A stretch of DNA of 64,000 bases from an uncultured Clostridia bacterium (GCA_937894515.1 CALCRH010000223.1:1-64000); one strand, 5' to 3'; shown: positions 34,702 to 43,557, counted from the stretch's first letter. A program made the numbers and translations. Notes: a model not told the origin generated them from the sequence alone.

Positions 34702-36623
34702 TGCAGCAACATATCGGAGATATGCTGGACAATCGCTATGAGTTGTTAGAGCTGATCGGTACAGGCGGTATGTCAAACGTATTTAAGGCGAAATGCCATC
34801 GGCTGAACCGTCTGGTCGCCATCAAGATTTTGAAAAGCGAACTGGCTGAAGATGTGGAATTCCGCCGCAGGTTCCGGGATGAGTCTCTGGCTGTTGCGGC
34901 GTTGAGCCATGCAAACATCGTTTCCGTGTATGACGTGTCCAGCAGCGGCGGCGTGGAATATATCGTCATGGAACTAATCGATGGGATTACCCTCAAGCAG
35001 TATATGGAACGGCGGGGGCAGATGGACTGGCGCGAAGCCCTGCACTTCATAACCCAGATCATGTACGGCCTGAGCCATGCTCACAGCCGCGGCATTATCC
35101 ACAGGGATATCAAACCCCAGAATATTATGGTACTTCGTGATGGCAGTGTGAAAGTGGCCGATTTTGGCATCGCCTGTCTTGCGAACACTACAAATACGCT
35201 GACACAGGAAGCACTGGGCAGCGTACACTATATTTCACCGGAGCAGGCTCGCGGTGAACGTACGGATGCCCGCAGCGATGTGTACAGTGCCGGCGTTGTT
35301 CTGTATGAAATGCTGACAGGCCGCCTGCCCTTTGAGGGCGACAGCGCCGTTTCCGTTGCGATCCAGCATCTATCCGGTATACCGCTTAATCCCAGAGAGA
35401 TCAATCCGGAGATTCCCGAGGCGCTGGAGCTGATCTGCATGAAGGCGATGAATTCGGATCTGAAGAAGCGCTATGCCTCAGCAAATGCGATGATTGAAGA
35501 TCTGGAAGCTTTCCGGAAAAATCCATCAGTCAATTTGGACTATATTCGCCGGGATATGGCGGTCAGCATTGATGATGAGCCTACGGTACCGATGGGTGAG
35601 GTGACCAGCGCTGTTCGGCAGCAGGAGAAGCAGCAAAGAATAGAGGCGGAGGCACGTCAGTACAATCAGAAGAAAAAGAAGCGGCATAAAATGATTCTCG
35701 TCAGCGGTATTATTGCTGCTGTGGCGCTGATCGTGGTCCTGTTTTCCCTGATCCTGCGCAGCTTCAGCGGAAACCACGGTGACGGCACCTATGAGGTGCC
35801 GAATATCCTGGGTTATACGCTGGAGCAGGCACAGTCGCTGGAAAGCATCCAGGATGTTTTCGAGATTAAAGTGATCGGCACCAAGACAGACAGTAACTAT
35901 CAGGCGGGACAGATCGTTTCCCAGGATCCCGGCGAGGGAACCATTCGCAAGAGCAACCTGGTGATTCAGGTTTACCTGTGTGCAGAAGAAGAGGACATCC
36001 TCATGCCGGATCTTACCGGAAAGGATTACCAGCATGCAAAGATCCAACTGCAGGGAATGAATCTGCAGCTGGAGATCGAAAAGGAAGAGGACTTTTCCAA
36101 CGAAATTGCAGCCGGTGAGATCATGATGACGTTTCCGGAGACGGGAATGACGCTGCGGAAGGGTGATACGGTAACCCTGGTCATCAGCAAAGGCCCGGCA
36201 ACTGTAACTGTAATTTCCTTTACAGGTATGGATTTAGACAGCGCCATTCAAGCAGCCACAGAACTGGGCCTTGTGGTAGGAGATATTCATTATGAGCGCA
36301 GTTTCCGACCGTCCGGACAGGTGATCAAGCAGAGTATTTCCATGAATTCGGAAGTGCCCGGCGGCACGGAAATCGCCTTTACAGTCAGTGGAAGCTCTTC
36401 TACCAGGTTGGTATATTTCTCCCTTCCTGAGGAGCTGGATGGTGAGGCGTCTGTGATGGCAGAGGTGTATCTGGACGGTATGCTGGTTGATACAAAGATT
36501 CTGAACACACCCAGTGCTTCAACACAAATCCCGTTCTCCTTTGATGCACCTTCCGGCGAAAACCACGTGGTCTTTGTTCTATTTGACGGGATAAAGACAG
36601 AGGAGCAGAGTATTCAGTTTTAA
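34701..36623 (+). CDS. prkC: Serine/threonine protein kinase PrkC with PASTA repeats
   Basis: Residues 10-270 are a Hanks-type kinase: GTGGMSNVF loop, catalytic HRDIKPQN near 133-140 and DFG near 153-155. A juxtamembrane basic segment leads to one membrane helix (about 329-350) and three extracellular PASTA repeats (starting near 364, 434 and 503) that bind muropeptides, then a last beta-rich domain of about 70 residues. Length 640. PrkC senses peptidoglycan fragments and can trigger spore germination. Confidence 0.95.
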   Translation: MQQHIGDMLDNRYELLELIGTGGMSNVFKAKCHRLNRLVAIKILKSELAEDVEFRRRFRDESLAVAALSHANIVSVYDVSSSGGVEYIVMELIDGITLKQYMERRGQMDWREALHFITQIMYGLSHAHSRGIIHRDIKPQNIMVLRDGSVKVADFGIACLANTTNTLTQEALGSVHYISPEQARGERTDARSDVYSAGVVLYEMLTGRLPFEGDSAVSVAIQHLSGIPLNPREINPEIPEALELICMKAMNSDLKKRYASANAMIEDLEAFRKNPSVNLDYIRRDMAVSIDDEPTVPMGEVTSAVRQQEKQQRIEAEARQYNQKKKKRHKMILVSGIIAAVALIVVLFSLILRSFSGNHGDGTYEVPNILGYTLEQAQSLESIQDVFEIKVIGTKTDSNYQAGQIVSQDPGEGTIRKSNLVIQVYLCAEEEDILMPDLTGKDYQHAKIQLQGMNLQLEIEKEEDFSNEIAAGEIMMTFPETGMTLRKGDTVTLVISKGPATVTVISFTGMDLDSAIQAATELGLVVGDIHYERSFRPSGQVIKQSISMNSEVPGGTEIAFTVSGSSSTRLVYFSLPEELDGEASVMAEVYLDGMLVDTKILNTPSASTQIPFSFDAPSGENHVVFVLFDGIKTEEQSIQF

Positions 36624-37501
36624 TGAGCAGAGGCAGAGTTGAAAAAGCCCTCAGCGGCTTTTACTATGTGAATATCGGAGGAGAGGTGCTTCAATGCCGG
36701 GCCCGTGGCAAGTTCCGCAAGGAGGGGGTCAGCCCCTTGGTGGGCGATTGGGTCCAGGTGCGGGAACTGGGCAACGGCGAGGGATTTTTGGAGTGCATTG
36801 AACCGCGGCGCAATGTCTTTTTGCGGCCTGCATCTGCCAATATCGACCAGCTTGTTATTATCGCCTCCGCTGCCATTCCGGTAACCGATCCGTTTCTGAT
36901 CGATCGGATTGCCGCTATTGCGGCGCTGAAAGGTACCGAAGTATTACTTGTACTGAACAAGTGTGATTTGGACAGAGCGGAGGATCTGTATGAGATATAC
37001 GGCAATTCGGCGATACGGGTACTCCGTGCCAGCGCTGTGACCGGCGAGGGAATGCCGGAGCTGCGGCAGGCAATTGCCGGGAAACTGAATGTGTTTACCG
37101 GCAACTCCGGCGTGGGAAAATCCAGTATTCTCAATGCCTTGGCCCCACAGTTCCAACTGCCGGTTGGCGAGGTGAGCAAAGCCCTTGGCCGCGGCCGCCA
37201 TACCACCCGACACACGGAGATGTTTTTGCTGGGTGAGGAGACATGGGTCATCGATACGCCGGGCTTTTCCTCCTTTGATACCCAGGAGATGGACTGGGAG
37301 CTGAAAACCCATCTGCCGGAGACATTTTTAGAATTTGTGCCCTATCTGGGTGCGTGCCGCTTTGTGGGGTGCAATCATGTGAAGGAAAAGGGCTGCGCTG
37401 TTTTACAGGCGGTGAAGGACGGCAAAATTCCCGTGAGCCGGCATCGCAGCTATGCGCGGCTGTATGAGGAACTGAAAGAACTGAAAGAGTGGGAGAAATA
37501 A
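36623..37501 (+). CDS. rsgA: Ribosome small-subunit GTPase RsgA
   Basis: A circularly permuted GTPase: OB-fold at the N-terminus, G4 LNKCDL near 112-117, then P-loop GNSGVGKSS near 160-168 and DTPGFSSF. A zinc site (CRFVGCNHVKEKGC near 245-258) closes the protein. It aids 30S subunit maturation. 292 residues. In B. subtilis rsgA is followed by rpe, thiN and spoVM; here rpe and thiN are absent but a spoVM lies 600 bases downstream. Confidence 0.95.
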   Translation: MSRGRVEKALSGFYYVNIGGEVLQCRARGKFRKEGVSPLVGDWVQVRELGNGEGFLECIEPRRNVFLRPASANIDQLVIIASAAIPVTDPFLIDRIAAIAALKGTEVLLVLNKCDLDRAEDLYEIYGNSAIRVLRASAVTGEGMPELRQAIAGKLNVFTGNSGVGKSSILNALAPQFQLPVGEVSKALGRGRHTTRHTEMFLLGEETWVIDTPGFSSFDTQEMDWELKTHLPETFLEFVPYLGACRFVGCNHVKEKGCAVLQAVKDGKIPVSRHRSYARLYEELKELKEWEK

Positions 37502-37562
37502 ACGTGTGTTGGCTGCTGCCGGATGTTGAAGCCAAAGCAAAAGATGACGGAGGAATGCGGTC

Positions 37563-37814
37563 ATGGAAAGCGAAACAATGGGAACTGTTATATCGGTCAA
37601 GAGGCAATGGTGGCTGAAGGTGAACACGAAAGCATTCAGAACAGGGCCTTTAGACGGTGCATCTTTCCCGCATATCGTAAAGATCCAATATGTCGTCGAT
37701 GGGAAAGAGTATTTGTTGAAAAAGTGGTATGGAGCGAGTGAATTACCGCCCTTAGAGGGATCGGCAATCAAAGTCTTCTATCAAGAAGAAGCTCCATCAA
37801 GAGCAAGACTATAG
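37563..37814 (+). CDS. Small conserved Clostridia protein, function unknown
   Basis: An 83-residue product beginning MESETMGTVISVKRQWWLKVNTK with VDGKEYLLKKWYGAS in the middle and SAIKVFYQEEAPSRARL at the end; the pattern is a compact beta-rich fold. I recall similar short Clostridia proteins that are loosely annotated, but cannot name a characterised family. The start has GGAGG upstream at 37550-37554, and a strong terminator follows 14 bases after the stop. Confidence 0.6.
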   Translation: MESETMGTVISVKRQWWLKVNTKAFRTGPLDGASFPHIVKIQYVVDGKEYLLKKWYGASELPPLEGSAIKVFYQEEAPSRARL

Positions 37815-37827
37815 GTTGAAGAGAAAG

Positions 37828-37862
37828 GTCACCCGCTGAATTCTTTCAGCGGGTGACTTGTC
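37828..37862 (+). terminator. Rho-independent terminator after the prkC/rsgA block
   Basis: A 13-bp stem GTCACCCGCTGAA / TTCAGCGGGTGAC with TTCT loop, then TTGTCTAT. Confidence 0.85.
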
Positions 37863-37943
37863 TATATAGTCCGTATGTCACAGTCCTGCTTTGCACCATC
37901 CTTTTCTTTCCTCATAAGATGGAGTGGGAAGGAGGGAAAGCGT

Positions 37944-38096
37944 ATGCGGGGAAACTGCTGCCTTGGTGTCTGCGCCATCGGCCTGGGCGCCGGAATTCTG
38001 ATTGCTGCCATTTTTCCGGTGGGCTTTTTGATGTTTCTGGTCTCCTTCCTCTTGATTGCCTGTGGCATAGCCTGTTTGCGTGATAGGAGGTATTAA
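37944..38096 (+). CDS. 50-residue membrane protein upstream of spoVM
   Basis: MRGNCCLGVCAIGLGAGILI continues with a second hydrophobic stretch and ends CGIACLRDRRY, giving two closely packed membrane helices. RBS AAGGAGGG at 37929-37936 gives a clear start at 37944; the open frame further upstream is not supported. It ends one base before spoVM, so the two are translationally linked. No known family is evident; a sporulation role is possible by position only. Confidence 0.6.
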   Translation: MRGNCCLGVCAIGLGAGILIAAIFPVGFLMFLVSFLLIACGIACLRDRRY

Positions 38097-38097
38097 A

Positions 38098-38172
38098 ATG
38101 CGTATCCTGGTTTGGAAAGCACCGAAAATTTTACATGGTTTACTCAGACGCTTGTTTAGCGTTGGAGCATAA
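38098..38172 (+). CDS. spoVM: Stage V sporulation protein M, 24 residues
   Basis: The peptide MRILVWKAPKILHGLLRR continues LFSVGA. It lines up without gaps to the 26-residue SpoVM of B. subtilis at Lys7, Pro9, Lys10, Leu12, Gly14 and Arg17; Pro9 is the residue that lets SpoVM recognise the curved forespore membrane. An amphipathic helix is predicted. A TAGGAGG RBS at 38084-38090 is 7 bases from the ATG. Downstream of rsgA matches the B. subtilis gene order, and sipL follows. SpoVM anchors the coat basement protein SpoIVA. It is so short that gene finders normally skip it. Confidence 0.82.
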   Translation: MRILVWKAPKILHGLLRRLFSVGA

Positions 38173-38230
38173 GGAGAAGAGCTGTCTCATATACTGTGAG
38201 TAACTTCGCAGAAAAGAGAGGGCTTTTTTC

Positions 38231-39712
38231 ATGGAATTGGGCTTACAATTTGAAGAAATCACAGCTTATGAGACGGTGGAGACCCAGGCAATTACCCACG
38301 AGGAAACAATGGAAACGGCGATTCCCGAATACTGCCCGGATATCAGCCGCATCGTGGACACCGCCGGGCAACTGTGCATTCGGGAGAAATCCCTGTCAGA
38401 TGACCATTATACGGTTAGCGGTGTGGTCAAGGTGACGGTACTCTATACCTCGGAAGAGGTGGCGGGGCTGAAGAGCCTGCAGTTATCTGTACCATTTTCC
38501 TGCCGCATGGAAGATCGGAGCATTAAGGCCTGTAAAATGATATGCGTAAAGGGCAGGCTCCTGATGCTGGAAGCGAGAGCCATCACTTCCCGGCGACTCT
38601 ATCTCCGGGTATTGCCGGAAATCAGCGGCGTAGGTTTTCGAGCGGTACAGCGGAAGCTGTGCAGCGGTACAGAGGAGGAGAACAGCATTCGGCTCCGGCG
38701 GGAGAAGGTGACCATGCCGTTGCTGACCGGCGCTGCCGAAGAAGAGTTTACCTATACCGGCGAGGTCATGCTGGAGGGGACAATGCCGGAGGAATTGTTC
38801 TTCTACCGGGTCTGTCCGAGAGTAATCAGTACACAACGGGTTGGAAACAAACTGATGGTAAAAGGCGAGCTTTGGCTGTGCGCCATGTACCGAACGGTGG
38901 AAAGCTTGCTGGAGCGCTATGAGACCAATTTAGCGTTTTCTCAAATTGTAGAAGCCGGCGACTTGCCGGAGAGTGCTCGCCATGTAGTGATCCCCATGCT
39001 CTGCGAGTCCGATGCACGGCTTTTACGGACAGAAGAGGGGGGCGGTTTTGGCGTAACAGCCCGCATTGCGCTGTGTATGCGTACTTATGAAGACTATGCT
39101 TCAGACTGTGTGGCAGATTTGTACAGCACGAGTTATGATGTCATTCCGGAACAGCAGGGCATACCCTTCCCGACGGCATATCCACCGGCAGAGATTCAGC
39201 AGGAAGTGGTGTTACAGCCGGAGATACTGGGAGAACGAGCCTTTATTACCAATATGGAATGTACACAGGTGATTCCCGTCACAGAGGAAAATCGACAGCT
39301 CCTGCGTACTAGTGTGAATGTACATCTCCTGTATTTGGACGATAGCGGTGCGCCGTCAACCCTTGAAACATCACAAGAAGTCAGTTTATCCGTGGATTCT
39401 GCACCGACAACTGTCCATGCTTATTGCGGCATGGAGAGCCTGCAATGCGGAACTGCGTGTCAAATTCGCATACCGATCCTGTTCCGCCTGGAAGAAATGC
39501 ATCAGGAGACGATACCGGTAATCACATCAATCAGACTGGAAGAGTTTTCTGCACCAAGGAAGAAGCCCAGTCTGGTGTTGCGGCGTCTCCAGCCGGAGGA
39601 AACCCTTTGGGATGTGGCAAAGCAGTACCATACGGATGAAGATGCCATTCGTCAAGCAAATGCACAGGACAATGGAGAACACAGAATGTTGCTGATTCCC
39701 TGTATTCGATAA
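38231..39712 (+). CDS. sipL: SipL-like spore coat morphogenetic protein (SPOCS/DUF3794 domains plus LysM)
   Basis: The 493-residue protein has repeated DUF3794/SPOCS beta domains (about 35-140, 175-290 and 315-430; starting near IPEYCPDISRIVDTAG and HVVIPMLCESDARL) and a C-terminal LysM-like segment with EETLWDVAKQYHTDEDAIRQAN near 457-478. This matches SipL of Clostridioides difficile, whose LysM part binds SpoIVA during coat assembly around the forespore. It is cytoplasmic in the mother cell. It lies 58 bases after spoVM; a mother-cell promoter is expected but I could not place one. Confidence 0.82.
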   Translation: MELGLQFEEITAYETVETQAITHEETMETAIPEYCPDISRIVDTAGQLCIREKSLSDDHYTVSGVVKVTVLYTSEEVAGLKSLQLSVPFSCRMEDRSIKACKMICVKGRLLMLEARAITSRRLYLRVLPEISGVGFRAVQRKLCSGTEEENSIRLRREKVTMPLLTGAAEEEFTYTGEVMLEGTMPEELFFYRVCPRVISTQRVGNKLMVKGELWLCAMYRTVESLLERYETNLAFSQIVEAGDLPESARHVVIPMLCESDARLLRTEEGGGFGVTARIALCMRTYEDYASDCVADLYSTSYDVIPEQQGIPFPTAYPPAEIQQEVVLQPEILGERAFITNMECTQVIPVTEENRQLLRTSVNVHLLYLDDSGAPSTLETSQEVSLSVDSAPTTVHAYCGMESLQCGTACQIRIPILFRLEEMHQETIPVITSIRLEEFSAPRKKPSLVLRRLQPEETLWDVAKQYHTDEDAIRQANAQDNGEHRMLLIPCIR

Positions 39713-39714
39713 GA

Positions 39715-39746
39715 TGGCACCCCTGTCCGGCAGGACAGGGGTGCCA
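39715..39746 (+). terminator. Strong hairpin after sipL
   Basis: A 14-bp stem TGGCACCCCTGTCC / GGACAGGGGTGCCA with GGCA loop; no clear T-tract follows (TACATAATAAT). Confidence 0.6.
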
Positions 39747-39772
39747 TACATAATAATAAGGCAGGCGTATAG

Positions 39773-39801
39773 TTGACTTTTCCTGTTCCGGCATATATAA
39801 T
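39773..39801 (+). promoter_or_regulatory. Sigma-A promoter of rnpB
   Basis: TTGACT at 39773-39778, 17-base spacer and TATAAT at 39796-39801, placing the start at about 39808, one base before the RNA helix P1 begins. Confidence 0.85.
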
Positions 39802-39808
39802 TACCCAT

Positions 39809-40148
39809 GCGAGTTGACCAGACAGTCGCGGGAGTAAGGCGAAAGTCTGCTCATGAGGAAAGTCCGGGCTCCACAGGGCAAGGATAACGGGTAACGCCCG
39901 CCCAGAGTGATCTGAGGAAAAGTGCAACAGAAATAGTCTGCCGGTTTACCGGTGATGGTGGAAAGGTGAGGTAAGAGCTCACCCATCGGCTGGAGACAGT
40001 CCGATGCTGTAAACTCTATCCGGAGCAACACCGCTATGGGGACACATAGGTTGGCCCGACCGTCCCCGGGGTGGCTTGAGCGTATCGGCAACGGTGCGCC
40101 TAGATAGATGACTGTCAAATACAGAACCCGGCTTACAGATCAGCTCGC
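39809..40148 (+). ncRNA. rnpB: RNase P RNA, bacterial class A
   Basis: The catalytic RNA that trims the 5' leader of pre-tRNAs. Ends are set by the P1 helix: GCGAGTTGA at 39809-39817 pairs with TCAGCTCGC at 40140-40148. The conserved core GAGGAAAGTCCGGGCTCC starts at 39856, the ATAGTCTGCCGG and ACAGAAA elements follow, and the 3' conserved GGCTTACAGATC-type sequence is near 40130. This RNA and its flanking signals fill most of the 39713-40356 gap; no protein gene is present there. Confidence 0.96.
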
Positions 40149-40160
40149 AGCAATCGATAT

Positions 40161-40199
40161 GGGAACACCTGCGTAAAAGCACAGGTGTTCCCCTTTTTT
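40161..40199 (+). terminator. Rho-independent terminator of rnpB
   Basis: GGGAACACCTG pairs with CAGGTGTTCCC around CGTAAAAGCA, followed by CTTTTTT. Confidence 0.93.
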
Positions 40200-40267
40200 G
40201 CGGAATTGTTGTGCAAGATACACAATTTTGATACCGTTAAATGAAAAATATTTGTAGCAGTTACATC

Positions 40268-40296
40268 TTTACATTAGCTCGATAAAGTGGTAAATT
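40268..40296 (+). promoter_or_regulatory. Likely promoter of the amino-acid ABC importer operon
   Basis: TTTACA at 40268-40273, 17-base spacer, TAAATT at 40291-40296, leaving a 60-base leader. Confidence 0.5.
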
Positions 40297-40356
40297 GATA
40301 GCGTAATAAATGAGGCGGACAAAAACAAACCGTCCGACAGAAAAGGAGAATTTATC

Positions 40357-41184
40357 ATGAAAAAGTTTTTTGCTTTGATGCTGGCACTGTTGATGGTGCT
40401 GAGCCTGGTGGCCTGCGGCAAGCAGGAACCCGTTGACACTTCGGTGAACAATGGCGAAGCCGATGCCTTTACCTTTACGATGGGTATTGACGCCGAGTAT
40501 CCCCCCTTCAGCTATCTGGGCAGCGACGGTGAGTACACCGGCTTCGACGTGGAGATCTGCAAGGCCGCCTGCGATCTGCTGGGCTGGAACTTCGAGGTTT
40601 TCGGCGTGAACTGGGACGAGAAGCTGATCCAGTTAGATGCTGACGAGTGCGACTGCGTTTGGTCCGGTATGACTATTCTGGACAGCATGAAGGAAGCCGG
40701 TTACACCCTGTCCGCTCCCTACTTCTACAACGCCCAGGTGATCATGGTCAAGGAAGGCAGCGACATCAAGTCCTCCGCTGATCTGGCGGGTAAGGTAGTT
40801 GCCGTACAGCTTGGTACCTCCGGCGAGGCAATGCTGGCTGAGGACGGCGATCAGGCAGAGCTGGCCGCTTCCTTCGGTGAGCTGATGACCTGCGACAGCT
40901 TCCTGAAGTGCTTCACCGAGTTGGGCGGCGGCGCCTGCGACGCGGTGATCGTGGATAAGCCTGTGGCGGATTCCTATGCCGCTGAGAATGCCGGCTTCGT
41001 GGTTCTGGATGAGCAGCTGGGCGCTGAGGAATACGGCATCGCTTTCCGCGGCGACGAGGATGGCAAGGGCCTGTGCAGCTTCATCGAGGACGCTGTGAAG
41101 CAACTGGTGGACAACGGCACCTATGCCGAGATCGCTGCCAAGTATCCCGAGATCGTTGACAATCTGGTGTTCCTGCAGAAATAA
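40357..41184 (+). CDS. Polar amino-acid ABC transporter substrate-binding lipoprotein
   Basis: A lipoprotein signal peptide with lipobox LVAC (Cys20) precedes a family-3 solute-binding fold: MGIDAEYPPFSYLGSDGEYTGFDVEIC, the WDEKLIQLDADECDCVWSGMTI segment and VQLGTSGEAML. The fold type binds polar or basic amino acids outside the membrane and passes them to the permease encoded next. 275 residues, with codon use typical of a highly expressed gene. RBS AAAGGAG at 40341-40347. Confidence 0.92.
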   Translation: MKKFFALMLALLMVLSLVACGKQEPVDTSVNNGEADAFTFTMGIDAEYPPFSYLGSDGEYTGFDVEICKAACDLLGWNFEVFGVNWDEKLIQLDADECDCVWSGMTILDSMKEAGYTLSAPYFYNAQVIMVKEGSDIKSSADLAGKVVAVQLGTSGEAMLAEDGDQAELAASFGELMTCDSFLKCFTELGGGACDAVIVDKPVADSYAAENAGFVVLDEQLGAEEYGIAFRGDEDGKGLCSFIEDAVKQLVDNGTYAEIAAKYPEIVDNLVFLQK

Positions 41185-41222
41185 GACCCAACGATAGATT
41201 TTTGAGTGAATACGACCCTTTT

Positions 41223-41246
41223 CCGGAAGCACTTCGGTGCTTCCGG
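41223..41246 (+). other. UUCG-capped intercistronic hairpin
   Basis: CCGGAAGCAC-TTCG-GTGCTTCCGG forms a perfect 10-bp stem with the very stable UUCG tetraloop and no T-tract. Placed between the binding-protein and permease genes, it probably protects the upstream mRNA or lowers downstream expression, giving excess binding protein. Confidence 0.75.
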
Positions 41247-41273
41247 ATTTGGTGTGTGAAATGAGGACAATAT

Positions 41274-41936
41274 ATGACACTACTCACCATGATTATGAAG
41301 ATGGGAGAAGGTCTGAGCAAGACCTGTGCCATTTTCTTTCTGACCCTGCTGTTTTCTCTGCCGCTGGGCATGATCGTCGCCCTGCTGCGAATGAGCAAGA
41401 GCAAGATCATTTCCAATGTGACCCGCTTTATTATCTCCGTTCTCCGTGGTACTCCGCTGATGTTACAGCTTCTGGCGGTGACCTACGGCCCGTACTACAT
41501 CGGCCAGTCGCTGGGTATGGACATAGCCGTTGCCCGCAACAAGCTGGTTCCCGTGGTGATCGCCTTTGCCATCAACTATGCCGCCTACTTTGCAGAGATC
41601 TACCGCGGCGGTATTGAATCTATGTCGTTGGGGCAATATGAGGCAGCGGAGGTCTTGGGCTATAATAGAATCCAGACCTTTATCCATATCATTCTGCCCC
41701 AGGTCATCAAGCGTATCATGCCCAGCATCACCAATGAAGTGGTGACGCTGGTGAAGGATACCTCCATGGCATTTACCGTTTCCTATCAGGAGATGTTTAC
41801 CATCGGAAAGCAGATTGCCAACTCGCAGACCAGCTTTACGCCATTTATCGTTGCCGGTGTGTTCTACTTTATCTTTAACGCCATCGTGGACTTTGTGATG
41901 GGCAGGGTAGAGAAGAGCATGGGCTATTACCAGTAA
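41274..41936 (+). CDS. Amino-acid ABC transporter permease (HisM/GlnP type)
   Basis: The 220-residue protein has about five membrane helices and the EAA loop AAEVLGYNRIQTFIHIILPQ near 123-142 that docks with the ATPase; SVLRGTPLMLQLL and INYAAYFAEIYRGGIESM are typical of HisMQ permeases. A single permease gene is present, so it should work as a homodimer. The ATPase gene follows 12 bases later. Confidence 0.93.
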   Translation: MTLLTMIMKMGEGLSKTCAIFFLTLLFSLPLGMIVALLRMSKSKIISNVTRFIISVLRGTPLMLQLLAVTYGPYYIGQSLGMDIAVARNKLVPVVIAFAINYAAYFAEIYRGGIESMSLGQYEAAEVLGYNRIQTFIHIILPQVIKRIMPSITNEVVTLVKDTSMAFTVSYQEMFTIGKQIANSQTSFTPFIVAGVFYFIFNAIVDFVMGRVEKSMGYYQ

Positions 41937-41948
41937 GGAGGTGTCAGG

Positions 41949-42710
41949 ATGAAACTGCTTGAAATGAACCACGTGAAAAAGAGTTTTAACAGCGGTCACC
42001 TGGTTTTAAAGGATATCAGTCTCAGTGTGGAAAAAGGCGAAGTGGTGGCCATCATCGGTCCCTCCGGCAGCGGTAAATCCACCCTTCTGCGCTGCGCGAC
42101 TCTGCTGAACGACATGGACGGCGGCGATCTGATCTATAACGGCATCTATGCCGTGACCGATCAGGACGGCAAGGCTGTTTATGCCGACAAGGAAACCTTG
42201 AAAAAAGTGCGGGAGAAGTTTGGCCTGGTGTTTCAAAACTTTAACCTGTTTCCCCACTACTCTGTATTGAAAAATCTGACAGATCCTCAAGTCCGTGTGT
42301 TGGGACGAAAAAAGGACGAGGCGGAAAAATTTGCCATGGAGCTGTTGGAGAAAATGGGACTTGGTTATAAACCCAATGCCTATCCCTGTCAGCTTTCCGG
42401 TGGTCAGCAGCAGCGTGTGGCCATCGCCCGTGCTTTGGCCATGCAGCCGGAGATCCTGTTTTTTGATGAGCCCACCTCTGCTCTTGATCCTGAGCTGACC
42501 GGTGAAGTGCTGAAAGTGATCCGTCAGTTGGCAGAGGAAAACATGACGATGGTCATTGTGACCCATGAGATGTCCTTTGCCCGTGATGTGGCCGACCGCG
42601 TTATCTTTATTGACGGCGGTGTCATTGTGGAGCAGGGTACCCCGAAGGATGTGTTCGGCAATCCCCAACAGGAGAGAACCCGTCAGTTCCTGAGGAATTA
42701 TCAACAATGA
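41949..42710 (+). CDS. Amino-acid ABC transporter ATP-binding protein (GlnQ/HisP type)
   Basis: Walker [10 protein letters not shown] near 38-46, signature LSGGQQQR near 150-157, Walker [12 protein letters not shown] near 173-183 and the H-loop VTHEM are complete. 253 residues. The central insert ([23 protein letters not shown]) resembles family members importing polar amino acids. It overlaps the racemase-like gene by four bases. Confidence 0.95.
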   Translation: MKLLEMNHVKKSFNSGHLVLKDISLSVEKGEVVAIIGPSGSGKSTLLRCATLLNDMDGGDLIYNGIYAVTDQDGKAVYADKETLKKVREKFGLVFQNFNLFPHYSVLKNLTDPQVRVLGRKKDEAEKFAMELLEKMGLGYKPNAYPCQLSGGQQQRVAIARALAMQPEILFFDEPTSALDPELTGEVLKVIRQLAEENMTMVIVTHEMSFARDVADRVIFIDGGVIVEQGTPKDVFGNPQQERTRQFLRNYQQ

Positions 42711-43459
42711 AACTGAACGTGTTGCGTGCCGATCCGGCTGGTAATATTACCCTGTTTGTCCTTTCACCGGTGGAGAAAGCGGACTATGCTTGTGTGGCAA
42801 ACCGCTTGATGGCTCTGGAGAGCTTTGCGGCAGAGCAGGTGGGATTTATCCACGATGGGCGTATGGACATGGAAGCCGGTGAGTTCTGCGGCAATGCCAG
42901 TCGTGCCTATGGCATGCTGGTAGCCCGTCAGCAGGGGGTTTGCGGTGAAGTGCAGGTAAATGTCAGCGGCTGCGACCATCCACTTTCCGTGTATGTAACA
43001 GAAGACTCTGCGGAATGTGAGATGCCTTTGCCTCTGTGGGTAAAACGAGTCGATGTAAAGGGAAACAACTATACACTTGTACATCTGGGCGGGATCGCCC
43101 ACCTGATTGCAGAGAATGTGGCACCAAGTGAAAAATTCTTTGCTGATGCAGAGCCGATTTTTCAGGAAATGCCGGAGTTGGAGGCTTACGGCGTCATTTT
43201 CCTCGATGGCAAGAACATGAAACCTCTGGTGAAAGTGCCTGCCACCAATACACTTTTCTGGGAGGGAAGCTGCGGCTCCGGTACCTTGGCGGCACAGATC
43301 GCCAGAAGCGAGGGACAATTGGACGGCGTTTATCGCAGTGCATTTATCCAGCCGGCCGGCATCGTGACAGCTGAGGTCAAACGGCACGGCGGTGAGATCG
43401 TTTCGGCAAAAATCGGCGGTCCGGTGACGCTGGATCAGCCGGTAGAAATTGAAATCTGA
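42707..43459 (+). CDS. DapF-like amino-acid racemase/epimerase (diaminopimelate epimerase fold)
   Basis: The 250-residue protein has the two-cysteine arrangement of cofactor-independent epimerases: [15 protein letters not shown] near 55-69 and [15 protein letters not shown] near 185-199. It is shorter than typical DapF (about 275) and lacks several DapF contacts, so it may be a DapF-like amino-acid racemase, such as the histidine-racemase type, rather than the lysine-pathway enzyme. Its overlap with the amino-acid importer ATPase gene ties it to the imported compound. Cytoplasmic. Substrate unknown. Confidence 0.78.
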   Translation: MKLNVLRADPAGNITLFVLSPVEKADYACVANRLMALESFAAEQVGFIHDGRMDMEAGEFCGNASRAYGMLVARQQGVCGEVQVNVSGCDHPLSVYVTEDSAECEMPLPLWVKRVDVKGNNYTLVHLGGIAHLIAENVAPSEKFFADAEPIFQEMPELEAYGVIFLDGKNMKPLVKVPATNTLFWEGSCGSGTLAAQIARSEGQLDGVYRSAFIQPAGIVTAEVKRHGGEIVSAKIGGPVTLDQPVEIEI

Positions 43460-43490
43460 AAAAAGTCCACCCAATGGGTGGACTTTTTTT
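43459..43490 (+). terminator. Rho-independent terminator after the importer-racemase operon
   Basis: AAAAAAGTCCACCC-AAT-GGGTGGACTTTTTTT; starts at the stop codon of the racemase-like gene. Confidence 0.95.
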
Positions 43491-43499
43491 CGCTTTTCA

Positions 43500-43528
43500 T
43501 TGAATAGATTGGAAAAATGCGCTATAAT
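43500..43528 (+). promoter_or_regulatory. Sigma-A promoter for murD-yunB-ligA
   Basis: TTGAAT at 43500-43505, 17-base spacer, TATAAT at 43523-43528, 30 bases before murD. Confidence 0.8.
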
Positions 43529-43557
43529 AACAACAGCTTTTTGAAGGAGATTTTTCT

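Noticed and set aside
39801..40182. Open frames within 39801-40182 on the - strand
   Set aside because: They overlap RNase P RNA and have no coding evidence.
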